Shown here piece by piece: positions 18,173 through 26,232 of a stretch of DNA of 64,000 nucleotides. The stretch is taken from the NCBI RefSeq assembly GCF_000230695.2, contig NC_020541.1, positions 3,472,001-3,536,000 of the forward strand. The letters are read 5' to 3'. This DNA is from Rhodanobacter denitrificans (GTDB taxonomy: Bacteria; Pseudomonadota; Gammaproteobacteria; Xanthomonadales; Rhodanobacteraceae). A model generated the notes under the pieces. It was not told the DNA's origin, searched no databases, and was given only the letters and a program-made list of their open reading frames with translations. The position numbers and the translations under genes are program-made. Numbering within the stretch: position 1 is the stretch's first letter; the number at the start of each line of letters is the position of its first letter.

Positions 18173-18751
18173 ATGCACCGGTTGGCTGCCCCGCTGTGCC
18201 TGATCCTGCTGGCCTGTACCGCACCTGCCGCGGCGCAGTCGCCGATCCATCGCTGCATCGGCGCGAACGGCGGCGCGGTGTTCACCGACCAGCCCTGCAT
18301 GGCGCTGCAGGCGACGCCGCTCGGCCCGAGCACCACCCCGTCCGCGCCGGCCTCCCCGCAGGCCGCACCACCGCCGATCCTGTGTGCCGCCAATGCCGGT
18401 GAACTGCGCCAGAGCGTGATCGACGCCTTCGCCAGCCGCGACGCCAACCGCCTGGCCGGCCTGATGCTGTGGGACGGCTACGGCCGCGGCGCGGCCATCG
18501 CGGACATCCGCTCGCTGGCCGAGCTGATGAAACAGCCGCTGCTGGGCGTGGACGTGCCAGGCGACGACGCGCCGGCCGCGTCCGCCAGCGCCGCCGCCCC
18601 GCCCCCCATGGATGCCACGCCGGCGACACCGTCGCCCGGCCAACAGCTGGTGCTGCACACCAGCGGCAACGACGGCAGCGGCAGCCCGCGGGAACTGCGT
18701 TTCGACCTCGTGCGCCAGGCCGGTTGCCTGTGGCTGCGCAGCGCAAATTGA
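18173..18751 (+). CDS. Secreted DUF4124-like hypothetical protein
   Basis: The 192-residue protein has a signal peptide (about 1-21, TAPAAAQ) and one short recognisable block near the mature start, IHRCIGANGGAVFTDQPC. This resembles the DUF4124 pattern of a cysteine, a small hydrophobic strand and DQPC. The rest is Ala/Pro-rich with a C-terminal beta-like tail (ELRFDLVRQAGCLWLR). It probably resides in the periplasm. It sits between metF and ilvE on the same strand; no function can be assigned. Confidence 0.65.
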   Translation: MHRLAAPLCLILLACTAPAAAQSPIHRCIGANGGAVFTDQPCMALQATPLGPSTTPSAPASPQAAPPPILCAANAGELRQSVIDAFASRDANRLAGLMLWDGYGRGAAIADIRSLAELMKQPLLGVDVPGDDAPAASASAAAPPPMDATPATPSPGQQLVLHTSGNDGSGSPRELRFDLVRQAGCLWLRSAN

Positions 18752-18816
18752 CGCAGCCACTGACGCCGACCCGGCGGCCAGCAGTTATCATGGGCGGTCC
18801 CCAATGGAGAATCGAC

Positions 18817-19734
18817 ATGGCCCAGCAATACCCCGAGTGGATCTGGCAGAACGGCAGCATCAAGCCCTGGGCCGAGGCGACCACCCATGTGATGTCGCAC
18901 GCGCTGCACTACGGCTCGTCGGTGTTCGAGGGCATCCGCAGCTACGTCACGCCGGACGGCGCGGCGATCTTCCGCCTCACCGATCATCTGAACCGGCTGT
19001 ACATGTCCGCCAAGATCTACGACATGGCGCTGCCGTACACGGTCGATGAACTGGCCGCGGCCTGCCGCGAGGTGATCCGCCGCAACGGCCTGGGCGCTTC
19101 CTACCTGCGCCCGGTCGCCTGGCGCGGTCTGGGCGGCTTCGGCCTCTCTGCCGAAACCCCGATCGACATGGCCGTGGCCGCCTGGCCGATGGGCCCATAC
19201 CTCGGTGCCGAGGCACTGCAGAACGGCATCGACGCCTGCGTATCGAGCTGGCAGCGCTTCGCGCCGAACACCATCCCGGCCGGCGCCAAGGCCGGCGGCA
19301 ACTACCTCTCCGGTCAGCTGATCGCACGCGAGGCGCGCCGCCTGGGCTTCGGCGAAGGCATCGCGCTGGCCTCCACCGGCCTGCTCAGCGAAGGCGCCGG
19401 CGAGAACCTGTTCCTGGTCTTCGACGGCGTGCTGCACACCCCGCCGGCCAGCGCCTCGCTGCTCACCGGCATCACCCGCAACACGCTGATGACGCTGGCC
19501 CGCGAGGACGGTATCGAGGTGGTCGAGCGCGACATCCCGCGCGAATACCTGTACCTCGCCGAGGAGGTGCTGATGTGCGGCACCGCCGCCGAGATCACCC
19601 CGATCCGCTCGATCGACGGCAAGCAGGTCGGCACCGGCAAGGCGGGCCGCGTCACGCTGCGCCTGCAGGAACTGTTCTTCGGCCTGTTCGACGGCCGCAC
19701 CCACGACAAGTGGGGCTGGCTGGAGCAGGTGTGA
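18817..19734 (+). CDS. ilvE: Branched-chain amino acid aminotransferase
   Basis: This fold-IV PLP enzyme transaminates the keto acids of Val, Ile and Leu with glutamate. The 305 residues match family length. Seen: LHYGSSVFEGIRSY near the N-terminus, the catalytic-region motif AGAKAGGNYLSGQLIA, the class-IV signature ISEGAGENLF-type block (LLSEGAGENLFLV), and GTAAEITPIRSIDG near the C-terminus. The ATG at 18817 follows GGAG. An in-frame ATG nine codons upstream gives only a short extension. A strong terminator closes the unit. Confidence 0.95.
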   Translation: MAQQYPEWIWQNGSIKPWAEATTHVMSHALHYGSSVFEGIRSYVTPDGAAIFRLTDHLNRLYMSAKIYDMALPYTVDELAAACREVIRRNGLGASYLRPVAWRGLGGFGLSAETPIDMAVAAWPMGPYLGAEALQNGIDACVSSWQRFAPNTIPAGAKAGGNYLSGQLIAREARRLGFGEGIALASTGLLSEGAGENLFLVFDGVLHTPPASASLLTGITRNTLMTLAREDGIEVVERDIPREYLYLAEEVLMCGTAAEITPIRSIDGKQVGTGKAGRVTLRLQELFFGLFDGRTHDKWGWLEQV

Positions 19735-19758
19735 GCAGGGAGCAACTGCGCTGATTGG

Positions 19759-19792
19759 CGAAAACGCCCCGCGATGCGGGGCGTTTTCGTTT
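19759..19792 (+). terminator. Intrinsic terminator after ilvE
   Basis: A perfect 14-bp stem, CGAAAACGCCCCGC (19759-19772) with GCGGGGCGTTTTCG (19776-19789), has a 3-base loop and is followed by TTT. The A-run and T-run at the stem base make it usable on both strands. Confidence 0.85.
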
Positions 19793-19844
19793 GTGCCCCG
19801 CCTTGATTTGCTCTCTCTCCCTTGCGCAGCAGGAAGGAGAGGTG

Positions 19845-21128
19845 TCAGCTGAACCTGATGCTGGCGATCGCGCCGTTGGCGTCGGTGCGCGGGCGCATCG
19901 AGACGTCCCAGCCGTAGAGTTCGCACAGGCGGCGCACGATCGCCAGGCCGAGGCCGGCGCCGCTGCCGCCGGCGCCTTCGCCGCGCACACCGCGCTGGAA
20001 CAGCCGCTCGGCGTCCTCCGGCTTGATCCCGGGGCCGGTGTCGATCACCTCGATGCGGCCATCGCCCACTTCGACGCGCACGCTGCCTTCGAGGGTGTAC
20101 TTGATCGCGTTGCCGATCAGGTTGGTCAGCGCCACCGACAGCACCGAGGCCGGCGCGTTGACGCTGACCGGTGCGTTGACGGCAAGCTCGATGCTCAGCG
20201 GCTTGCCGCGCATCTGCGGGCGCTGGCTCTCGATCACGTCGGCGGCGACCTTGCCCACCTCGGTGGTCTCGCCGCGGGTGGGACCGCGCCGCTCGGCGCG
20301 CGACAGCAGCAGCAGCGCCTCGATCAGCTCGGTGGCCTGGCGCGAGGCGCGCTCGATGCGCTTCAGCCGCTCGCTCAGTTTCTCGGTGAGGTCGGGCGAA
20401 CCCTGCAGCAATTCGGTGGTGGAGGCAATCACCGCCAGCGGCGTGCGCAGCTCGTGGCTGACGTCGGAATTGAACTCGCGGTCGCGCTCGACCATTGCGG
20501 TGAGCCGCGCCGAATACTCATCCAGCGCATGCGCCAGCTCGCCCACCTCGTCGTCGGCGAAATGCGGTGCCAGCGGCTCGGCCTTGCCGGCCTTGCGGAA
20601 ATCGCGCAGGCGGTTGGCCAGCTCGCTGACCGGCTTGAGCACCTTGCGCGACAGCCACAGGCCGATCGCCAGCGAGAGCAGGCCGAACAGGAATACTGCA
20701 CCGATGACGCTGAAGAGCAGTTGCTGCTTGCCGAGCTCTTCGCGCGACACGTCGTATTGCAGAAAGCTGATGATGCCGCCTTCGCGATAAACGGCCAGCT
20801 TGTAATGGTGTTCCTCGCCGTCCGGTCCCGGTTCGAAAATGTCGTGCACCCCGTTTTCGAGGCTCTGCCAGGTCAGCGGTGCCTTGTACAAGGTGCGATC
20901 ACTGAGCACCGTGCCGGTGAGCAAGCGGGAGCCGCTGGGGGCACCGGGATGCTCGCGCGCCTGCTGATTCGCCCATTTGGCGTCGTCCATCAGGCTGGCG
21001 TTGACCAGCTGATCCTCCACCCGCGTGCGGATGTTCAACGCCGCAAATGCGAACAGCGCACTGAGGCCGAAGCCGAACAGCGCGAACGAGACGATGAGGC
21101 GGAACCGCAGCTTACGCCTGGACTGCAT
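19845..21128 (-). CDS. Sensor histidine kinase
   Basis: This inner-membrane kinase has 427 residues. TM1 lies about 10-32, a periplasmic sensor region of about 105 residues follows, then TM2 (LFSVIGAVFLFGLLSLAIGLWL region) and HAMP. The HisKA box SDVSHELRTPLAV carries the phospho-His, and the ATPase domain has NLIGNAIKYT (N box), DTGPGIKPEDAERLF and GAGLGLAIVRRL (G boxes). The ATG at 21128 overlaps the regulator's stop by 17 bases; the frame opens to 21152 but the first eight residues look non-coding. It pairs with the upstream response regulator. The signal is unknown. Confidence 0.9.
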   Translation of the reverse strand: MQSRRKLRFRLIVSFALFGFGLSALFAFAALNIRTRVEDQLVNASLMDDAKWANQQAREHPGAPSGSRLLTGTVLSDRTLYKAPLTWQSLENGVHDIFEPGPDGEEHHYKLAVYREGGIISFLQYDVSREELGKQQLLFSVIGAVFLFGLLSLAIGLWLSRKVLKPVSELANRLRDFRKAGKAEPLAPHFADDEVGELAHALDEYSARLTAMVERDREFNSDVSHELRTPLAVIASTTELLQGSPDLTEKLSERLKRIERASRQATELIEALLLLSRAERRGPTRGETTEVGKVAADVIESQRPQMRGKPLSIELAVNAPVSVNAPASVLSVALTNLIGNAIKYTLEGSVRVEVGDGRIEVIDTGPGIKPEDAERLFQRGVRGEGAGGSGAGLGLAIVRRLCELYGWDVSMRPRTDANGAIASIRFS

Positions 21129-21798
21129 CCGGCTCGACCATCCGATAGCCAATGCCGTGCCGCGTGTGGATCAGCGGCTTGTCGAACGGCTTGTCGATCG
21201 CCGCGCGCAGGCCGTGGATGTGCACGCGCAGCGAATCGCTGTCCGGCAGCTCCTCGCCCCACACGCGCTGCTCCAGGTCCTGCCGGGTCACCACCGACGG
21301 GCTCGCTTCCATCAGCGCCTGCAGCAGCTTCAGGCCGATCGGGTTCAACTGGATCGACTTGCCCTCGCGGTTCACCGTCAGCGTGTCGAGGTTGAAGGTG
21401 AGGTCGGCCACCTTCAGCACGCGGCTCTGCGGGCCCTTGCCGCGGCGCGCCAGCACTTCCAGCCGCGCAGCCAGTTCCTGCAGCGCGAACGGCTTGGTCA
21501 TGTAGTCGTCGGCGCCGGACTCGAAGCCGGTCAGCTTCTGTTCCAGCGCGTCGCGCGCGGTCAGCATCAGGATCGGGGTCTGCTTGTGCGCCTCGTGGCG
21601 CAGCTTGCGCGCTACTTCCAGGCCGTCCATGCCGGGCAGCGTGAGGTCGAGCACGATCACGTCGAAATCGTGCACCACCGCCAGGTGCAGGCCGGTCACG
21701 CCGTCGCCCGCAAAATCGACCACGTTGCCGCGGTCCTCCAGATAATCGCCGATGTTGGTCGCGATATCGCTGTTGTCTTCGATCACCAGTACGCGCAT
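21112..21798 (-). CDS. OmpR/PhoP-family response regulator
   Basis: The 228-residue DNA-binding regulator has a receiver domain (about 1-115) with the acidic pair E7/D8, phospho-acceptor D51 (VLDLTLPGMDG), the Thr switch (MLTAR) and the Lys (MTKPF). Its winged-helix domain (about 125-222) is of OmpR type (VTRQDLEQRVWGEE, LRVHIHGLRAAI, HTRHGIGYRM). A strong Shine-Dalgarno, AGGAGT, precedes the ATG. It is cotranscribed with the kinase, with coding overlap. Confidence 0.93.
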   Translation of the reverse strand: MRVLVIEDNSDIATNIGDYLEDRGNVVDFAGDGVTGLHLAVVHDFDVIVLDLTLPGMDGLEVARKLRHEAHKQTPILMLTARDALEQKLTGFESGADDYMTKPFALQELAARLEVLARRGKGPQSRVLKVADLTFNLDTLTVNREGKSIQLNPIGLKLLQALMEASPSVVTRQDLEQRVWGEELPDSDSLRVHIHGLRAAIDKPFDKPLIHTRHGIGYRMVEPDAVQA

Positions 21799-22127
21799 GG
21801 GTTACTCCTGCGCAGCCGGCGCACGGGCCGGCTGGAGCTGCAAGCTTAACAATCTTGGGTGAAGCCGGTGCGCCGGCCGCGCCGTGAAACTGAATGGGGC
21901 GCCGCGCAGGCAAGAAAAAGGCCCAGATGCACGACTTGCCGTCGCCACCTGGGCCCAAGCTACTGCCCCGATACCATTGTCTGCCTCACCGGGCCGTGCC
22001 GGCCGCCGTGCCGCAAAAAACAGTGGCTGCTTTATAGGGGGTCCGGGGTTACGGTGCGGTTAACCCGGTCTCATCCCGCCGCGATGCCTCGCCATGGGAG
22101 AGCCGCTTCCGCGGCGCGCGGGTCCGC
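21799..22127 (-). other. 329-base gap downstream of rimK: 3' UTR or small RNA
   Basis: No open frame of note is present. Reading on the minus strand, the gap holds a TATAAA box (about 22034-22039), then about 80 bases with the purine-rich run GGTGAGGCAGACAATGG. A terminator ends at about 21914, and 115 bases later comes the response-regulator start. It is either the rimK 3' UTR or an independent RNA of about 110-120 nt. Confidence 0.35.
21914..21955 (-). terminator. Intrinsic terminator on the minus strand downstream of rimK
   Basis: Read on the minus strand, GGCCCAG (from 21955) pairs with CTGGGCC (to 21920), with an inner CGAC/GTCG hairpin. A run of five T residues follows. The opposite strand has no T-run. 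It would end the rimB-rimK transcript, or a small RNA starting near 22030. Confidence 0.65.
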
Positions 22128-23048
22128 TCAGGCCCTGACCGGCCTGCGATGCGGACGGGTTTCCGCAGACCCCTCGCGCGCCTGCGCCTCCAGCAGGCCC
22201 ATGATCGCGCCGGCCACGTCCACACCGGTGGCGGCCTCGATCCCTTCCAGCCCGGGCGAGGCATTCACTTCCAGCAGCAGCGGGCCGCGCTTCGAGCGCA
22301 ACAGGTCGACGCCGGCGATGCCCAGCCCCAGCGCGCCGGCGGCACGTACCGCGATGCGCTTCTCCTCGGCACTCAACACGGCCGCCAGCGCGGTACCGCC
22401 GCGGTGCAGGTTTGCGCGGAAATCGCCCGGTATGGCGTCGCGCTGCATCGCCGCCACCACCTTCTTGCCGACCACGAAGCAGCGCAGGTCGCTGCCCTTC
22501 GCCTCGGCCACGAACTCCTGCACCAGGAAGTTCGCGTACAGCCCGCGGAACGCCTCGATCACGCTCTGCGAGGCGGCGCGCTTCTCGGCCAGCACCACGC
22601 CGGTGCCCTGGCTGCCCTCGTTGAGCTTGATCACGTGCGGCGGGTCGCCGAGCAGGGCCAGCACGTCGTCGGCGTCGTCCGGGTTGTCGCCGAACACCGT
22701 CACCGGCATGTCGATGCCCTGCGCGGCGAGGATCTGCAGGCAGCGCAGCTTGTCGCGCGCACGCAGCACCGCGTCGGACGGATTCGGCGTGTACACGCCC
22801 ATCATCTCCAGCTGGCGCAGCACCGCGGTGCCGTAGAACGTGCTGGTGGTGCCGATGCGCGGGATCACCGCGTCGATGTCGCGCACCTCCTTGCCCTTGT
22901 AGCGGATCGACGAGGCGCCCGGCGCGATGCGCACGTAGCAGCGCAGCGGATCGAACACGCGCACCACGTGCCCGCGCACGCGCGCGGCCTCGACCAGGCG
23001 CTTGGTCGAATAGAGTCGGGTATTGCGCGACAGGATCGCGATCTTCAT
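22128..23048 (-). CDS. rimK: RimK-family alpha-L-glutamate ligase
   Basis: This ATP-grasp ligase has 306 residues. In E. coli, RimK adds glutamates to the C-terminus of ribosomal protein S6. Motifs: N-terminal [45 protein letters not shown], the Gly-rich ATP loop [14 protein letters not shown], and the metal site [21 protein letters not shown] with the usual Glu/Asn. The upstream partner is a RimB-like retropepsin separated by 10 bases, matching the RimB-RimK pairing described in pseudomonads. Confidence 0.92.
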   Translation of the reverse strand: MKIAILSRNTRLYSTKRLVEAARVRGHVVRVFDPLRCYVRIAPGASSIRYKGKEVRDIDAVIPRIGTTSTFYGTAVLRQLEMMGVYTPNPSDAVLRARDKLRCLQILAAQGIDMPVTVFGDNPDDADDVLALLGDPPHVIKLNEGSQGTGVVLAEKRAASQSVIEAFRGLYANFLVQEFVAEAKGSDLRCFVVGKKVVAAMQRDAIPGDFRANLHRGGTALAAVLSAEEKRIAVRAAGALGLGIAGVDLLRSKRGPLLLEVNASPGLEGIEAATGVDVAGAIMGLLEAQAREGSAETRPHRRPVRA

Positions 23049-23058
23049 GGAGTGGCCG

Positions 23059-23511
23059 TCATCGAAGGTCCGTGGCCGCGGTCACTGGCCGCGGCTGGGT
23101 GTAGGAACGCGCCGGGTCCACCGCAAAGCGCCCGCTCAGCGCGCTGCGGCCCAGCAACAGCGGAAACAGCATATGCCGGCGATCGGTCAGGTTGATGTCG
23201 ACGCTGAACTGCTGCCCGGCCAGTTGTACTTCACTGCGGATGAACCAGCGCTCGGTGCGCCGGCCGCCGGTGTCGGTGACCGTGCGGCGATCCCATGCCG
23301 GCGCCTCGCAACGGGTTTCCACCGGCTGGCGCCGCCCGACATGCAGGGTGAAACGCAGCCAGGTGGCGCCGTCGCGCTGGAACTCCTCGAGGGTGTCCAC
23401 ATGCAGCGAACTGCTGCGCGCGCCGGTATCGAGCTTGGCCTTGAGCAGGCCGATACCCAGCTGCGGCAACGCCAGCCGCTCCCGCCAACCGAGGGTGATC
23501 AGGTCCGCCAT
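23059..23511 (-). CDS. rimB: Retropepsin-like aspartic protease, RimB/DUF785 type
   Basis: The 150-residue protein carries one aspartic-protease triad near the N-terminus ([14 protein letters not shown]) and the second hydrophobic-Gly motif [19 protein letters not shown], the classic single-domain retropepsin layout (a dimer forms the active site). Databases often call this family 'ATP-dependent zinc protease'. The pseudomonad homologue RimB is reported to modulate RimK activity. It starts 30 bases after the split tRNA-Gly on the same strand, so its transcript may read through from the tRNA promoter. Confidence 0.85.
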   Translation of the reverse strand: MADLITLGWRERLALPQLGIGLLKAKLDTGARSSSLHVDTLEEFQRDGATWLRFTLHVGRRQPVETRCEAPAWDRRTVTDTGGRRTERWFIRSEVQLAGQQFSVDINLTDRRHMLFPLLLGRSALSGRFAVDPARSYTQPRPVTAATDLR

Positions 23512-23541
23512 GAGGATTCGGGATGACTCGGGGGCCGGAAG

Positions 23542-23576
23542 TGGAGCGGGTGAAGGGAATCGAACCCTCGTCAGTA
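23542..23576 (-). tRNA. tRNA-Gly(CCC), 3' exon (35 nt) of an intron-split gene
   Basis: Read on the minus strand, this is TAC (end of the anticodon stem), TGAC (variable loop), T-arm GAGGG-TTCGATT-CCCTT, acceptor CACCCGC, discriminator T and an encoded CCA. It completes the 5' exon at 26233-26271 exactly. Joined, the two give a 74-nt cloverleaf with anticodon stem GTAGC/GCTAC and loop TTCCCAA. The interruption lies after the second base of the 3' anticodon strand. Confidence 0.85.
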
Positions 23577-23577
23577 G

Positions 23578-23615
23578 TCGGGTGGGAAGGTGGCCTCACG
23601 GCCACCCTCCCCCCT
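23578..23615 (-). ncRNA. Group II intron domain VI
   Basis: Read on the minus strand, GGGTGGCC pairs with GGCCACC around GTGA, with further pairing GGGGGGAGGGTGG/CCACCTTCCCACCC and an A-containing bulge near the 3' side as expected for the branch point. The intron 3' end CGAC follows directly. The branch A cannot be fixed by eye. Confidence 0.6.
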
Positions 23616-23617
23616 AA

Positions 23618-23651
23618 GAACCGTACGTGAGACTTTCGCCTCATACGGCTC
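23618..23651 (-). ncRNA. Group II intron domain V (catalytic hairpin)
   Basis: The 34-nt hairpin on the minus strand reads GAGCCGTATGAG, GCGAAAGT, CTCACGTACGGTTC. It contains the AGC-type catalytic triad side, a GAAA tetraloop and the conserved bulge. This is the near-invariant signature of an active group II intron. It lies 45 bases after the RT stop. Confidence 0.95.
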
Positions 23652-23695
23652 AAGCAGCCAAGAACTCGATCCGCACCCGCGGGACGAGCGGCAGC

Positions 23696-25321
23696 CTATC
23701 CTTTCGCGCCACGTGCGTGCAACTGCTTGTGACACGTCGGGTGGAGCAACTGCAGGTTGGACAGTTTGTCTGACCCTCCATAAACCCTCCACACCACGTG
23801 GTGAACATTCCACCCCGTGGCCTTGGTGATCTTGGCGGAGCAGATTGGGCAGATGCCCTCCTGTCGGTTCCACAGCCAGTACAACCTCCTGCGTCCTTGC
23901 AGAGTGGACCGCATCCGCCGAGTCAGTCGCTCGTCGAAGTAGGCCTCGTCCTTTGGGTCGTATGGGTTGGTATCGGACCTAACCTTGACGTGCCTGACCA
24001 CAGGAACCTTGGCCAGGTGAATCAGGCTGGACACATCCGTCCGAAAGAGCCAGTCGCGGGAATCGTCCCGGCGGAAGTACCGCCGCTTGATCCAACGCTT
24101 GCCCTTCATGGGATGCCGACGCGTTGCCCATCGCCATAGCGCGCGCGTGACCTGGTAATCCAGCTTTGCGAACGTCCGTGACGCATGCACGATTTGGTGG
24201 TAGTTGGCCCATCCCCTGAGAATCGGGTTGAGGGCGAACACCACGTCATCCTGCCTTGCGCCTCGCAGCTCACGCAGCCGGTCCCTGACCTTTGCGTAGA
24301 ACGCTGTGGCGTTTCGTTTCGACGGGACAATGTTCAGGAATTGCTTGTGCTTCTGAACATGCCAGCCAAGGAAATCGAACCCTTCCGTCACGTGGGTGAT
24401 TTTCGTTTTCTTCTCCGAGAGCGTGAGACCGCGCTCGGATAGGAAACCCACGATCAGCGGCTTGACCTTGGCTTCCAGGACCTCCTTCGAGATCGCAGTC
24501 ACCACAAAGTCGTCCGCATACCGGATGAAATTCACCTTGTCCCGGCGTGGGAGGCTGTCTTTCAACAGCCGGTCCATGCCGTCCAACGCCAGGTTTGCCA
24601 AGCACGGGGAGATGATCCCGCCCTGTGGCGTACCTGCATCCGTCGGGAACAGTTTCCGACCCTCCACAAACCCGGCTTTGAGCCACTTCTCCAGCAAGCG
24701 CCGATCCATCGGCACGTTGCGCACCAGCCAGTCGTGGCTGATGTTGTCGAAGCACGCCTTGATATCGCCCTCCAGTACCCATTGCGGCGAATGTTCTCGG
24801 CTCAGTGCGTTGTGGCACTGGGCGATGGCATCTGCCGTTGAGCGTCCGGAGCGAAAGCCGTACGAGTTGAGGTCACCTCGGGTTTCCGCGACAGGATCGA
24901 GTGCAAGCCAGTGCAGCGCCTGCATGGTTCGGTCCTTCATCGTGGGTATGCCTAAGGGCCGCTTCCCGCCACTGGCCTTCGGGATGTGGATCCTGCGAAG
25001 CGGTTTGGGACGGTACCCGCGCGAATCCAGCGCTGATATCGCCTTCCACTTCTCCTTGGGCGTGGACCAAGTGAGACCATCCACACCGGGGGTCTTCCGG
25101 CCTTGGTTCTCCGTAACTCGACGTACCGCGACTGCTCGTGCGGTAGTCGAGCGGACTAGCAACTTTTGCAACCGTTTCACGGTGCGCCAGTTTTCGTCCT
25201 TTGCTGCCTTCGCTATGCGTGCCTGCAACCTCCTGACGTGTTGGAACGCTTCGGCCCACGGGATCGTGTGCCACTGGTTCCAGCGCGCGGAGGCGACATC
25301 GCCAAGGGTATTGGCGTCCAT
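23696..25321 (-). CDS. ltrA: Group II intron-encoded protein: reverse transcriptase/maturase with HNH endonuclease
   Basis: The 541-residue protein is intact, with all parts for splicing and retrohoming. The RT domain (about 60-340) has RKTPGVDGLTW, IPKASGGKRPLGIPTMKDR, TPQGGIISP (231-239) and the catalytic YADD at 268-271. Domain X/maturase (about 370-450) has LRGWANYHQI. The C-terminal HNH endonuclease has a CPIC (491-494)/HPTCHKQLH zinc pair with HH at 507-508. A strong Shine-Dalgarno, GGAGGA, sits in the 16 bases between the intronic tRNA's CCA end and this ATG, so tRNA 3' processing would directly release an mRNA with a ready leader. Confidence 0.95.
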   Translation of the reverse strand: MDANTLGDVASARWNQWHTIPWAEAFQHVRRLQARIAKAAKDENWRTVKRLQKLLVRSTTARAVAVRRVTENQGRKTPGVDGLTWSTPKEKWKAISALDSRGYRPKPLRRIHIPKASGGKRPLGIPTMKDRTMQALHWLALDPVAETRGDLNSYGFRSGRSTADAIAQCHNALSREHSPQWVLEGDIKACFDNISHDWLVRNVPMDRRLLEKWLKAGFVEGRKLFPTDAGTPQGGIISPCLANLALDGMDRLLKDSLPRRDKVNFIRYADDFVVTAISKEVLEAKVKPLIVGFLSERGLTLSEKKTKITHVTEGFDFLGWHVQKHKQFLNIVPSKRNATAFYAKVRDRLRELRGARQDDVVFALNPILRGWANYHQIVHASRTFAKLDYQVTRALWRWATRRHPMKGKRWIKRRYFRRDDSRDWLFRTDVSSLIHLAKVPVVRHVKVRSDTNPYDPKDEAYFDERLTRRMRSTLQGRRRLYWLWNRQEGICPICSAKITKATGWNVHHVVWRVYGGSDKLSNLQLLHPTCHKQLHARGAKG

Positions 25322-25337
25322 ATCAGTCCTCCAAAGT

Positions 25338-25411
25338 TGGAGCGGGTGAAGGGAATCGAACCCTCGTCAGTTGCTTGGGAAGCAACAGCTCTACCATTGA
25401 GCTACACCCGC
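25338..25411 (-). tRNA. Complete tRNA-Gly(CCC) lying inside the group II intron
   Basis: The 74-nt cloverleaf has an encoded CCA: acceptor GCGGGTG/CACCCGC, D-arm GCTC-AATGGTA-GAGC, anticodon stem GTTGC/GCAAC, loop TTCCCAA with anticodon CCC (reads GGG), variable TGAC, T-arm GAGGG-TTCGATT-CCCTT, discriminator T. It is identical to the split tRNA-Gly except for one anticodon-stem base pair (A-T changed to T-A). It is on the same strand as the intron, between the 5' domains and the RT gene, where domain IV should be. Confidence 0.93.
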
Positions 25412-26232
25412 CCATGACCCTTTGGGGATGGACGCCCCCTGATGGGGATCGTCACCCCATCGGGAGTCGGTTGTCAGACCTGTCTAGCGACAGGCCACCA
25501 CGCGGAAGTCTGCACCCTTTCGGGTCGGGGCGATCGTTTCATCCCCTATCCCAGCCATTACAGCCGGGCCTTCGCTTCTTCCGCGATCCTGTGCCCGCTA
25601 AGCCTTCAACAATCCTTGCGGTTTGTCTAGTCGGCACCAAGGTGCCGACAGCCTATCGGGGTTTCCACGTTCCGTACAAGTAACAGTGTAGCTAGGGTTC
25701 CACCTTTTCGCCGGAGGTACTTCATCAGCGCATTCCCACCAAGCAGGGGAATGACCGACCTCGTCCCTTTTGGGTTGGGCCCAGATGCGTTTGGCCCATC
25801 TAGCTTGACGACGTTTAGATGGTGGTTCGCTTGCGCTAACCCTTGCTGCACAGCCTAGCGCCTATTCGGATGCATCTTCCGAGGTCACGCTGGCCCCTCG
25901 CGGGACTGGCGTACCCGTGAGGGTGGCTACATTGTCAGAGCGCTTGGCACGGAACCGTTTCCAGTTCCGCACTGCTCCTAGGCTACCGGTGGCTGAACAC
26001 CGGGTCAGTTCGGCCTAAGGCCGACTGACAATTACTCGCACGGCGTTCGCCGTGTACTGCGTCGATACCGGGATGACCAGCAAAGTGCTGACCACTTGCC
26101 CAGAGACCGGCGCAACGTGTCACGGATTCGGGCCGTGTCCCGCCTTGCGCACCGTGGGTGCATGGGGCTTCGGTTACCAGGCTATGAGGCCCTGGCTGCC
26201 TTTAACGCGCACGTACACGGCTCGTGTCGCAC
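25412..26232 (-). ncRNA. Group II intron 5' domains (I to III)
   Basis: About 820 non-coding bases start with GTGCGAC. Readable landmarks on the minus strand include the EBS1 loop in the stem CATTCCC/GGGAATG, an EBS2-type loop in the stem CCATCTA/TAGATGG (around 25795-25821), and many GNRA-like caps. The 3' part contains the purine-rich AACCGCAAGGATTGTTGAAGG and GCGGAAGAAGCGAAGG, typical of the domain II/III region. Open frames predicted here are chance frames over structured RNA. Confidence 0.75.
25739..25744 (-). other. EBS1 guide of the intron, matching its tRNA target
   Basis: On the minus strand the hairpin loop contains GCTTGG, a perfect six-base complement of CCAAGC, the last six bases of the 5' tRNA exon (26233-26238). 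The loop is closed by CATTCCC/GGGAATG. This is how group II introns recognise their site, and it confirms the exon boundary. Confidence 0.85.

Larger units (their letters stand above)
23577..26232 (-). mobile_element. Group II intron inserted in tRNA-Gly(CCC)
   Basis: On the minus strand the element starts GTGCGAC at 26232 (group II 5' consensus GUGYG) and ends CCCGAC at 23577 (3' consensus AY). It is 2656 nt long and contains 5' ribozyme domains, a complete tRNA-Gly, an intact RT/maturase/HNH gene, a textbook domain V and a domain VI stem. EBS1 (25739-25744) matches the flanking exon perfectly, so it sits in its own recognised target and looks splicing-competent. Its codon use and base composition are less GC-rich than those of neighbouring genes. 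Insertion inside a tRNA anticodon stem is unusual for bacterial group II introns. Confidence 0.88.

Noticed and set aside
25338-25411. Reading the intact tRNA-Gly and the fragments as ordinary tandem tRNA genes, one decayed
   Set aside because: The two fragments share the GTAGC/GCTAC stem, distinct from the intact copy's GTTGC/GCAAC, join without a lost base, and are flanked by intron consensus ends.
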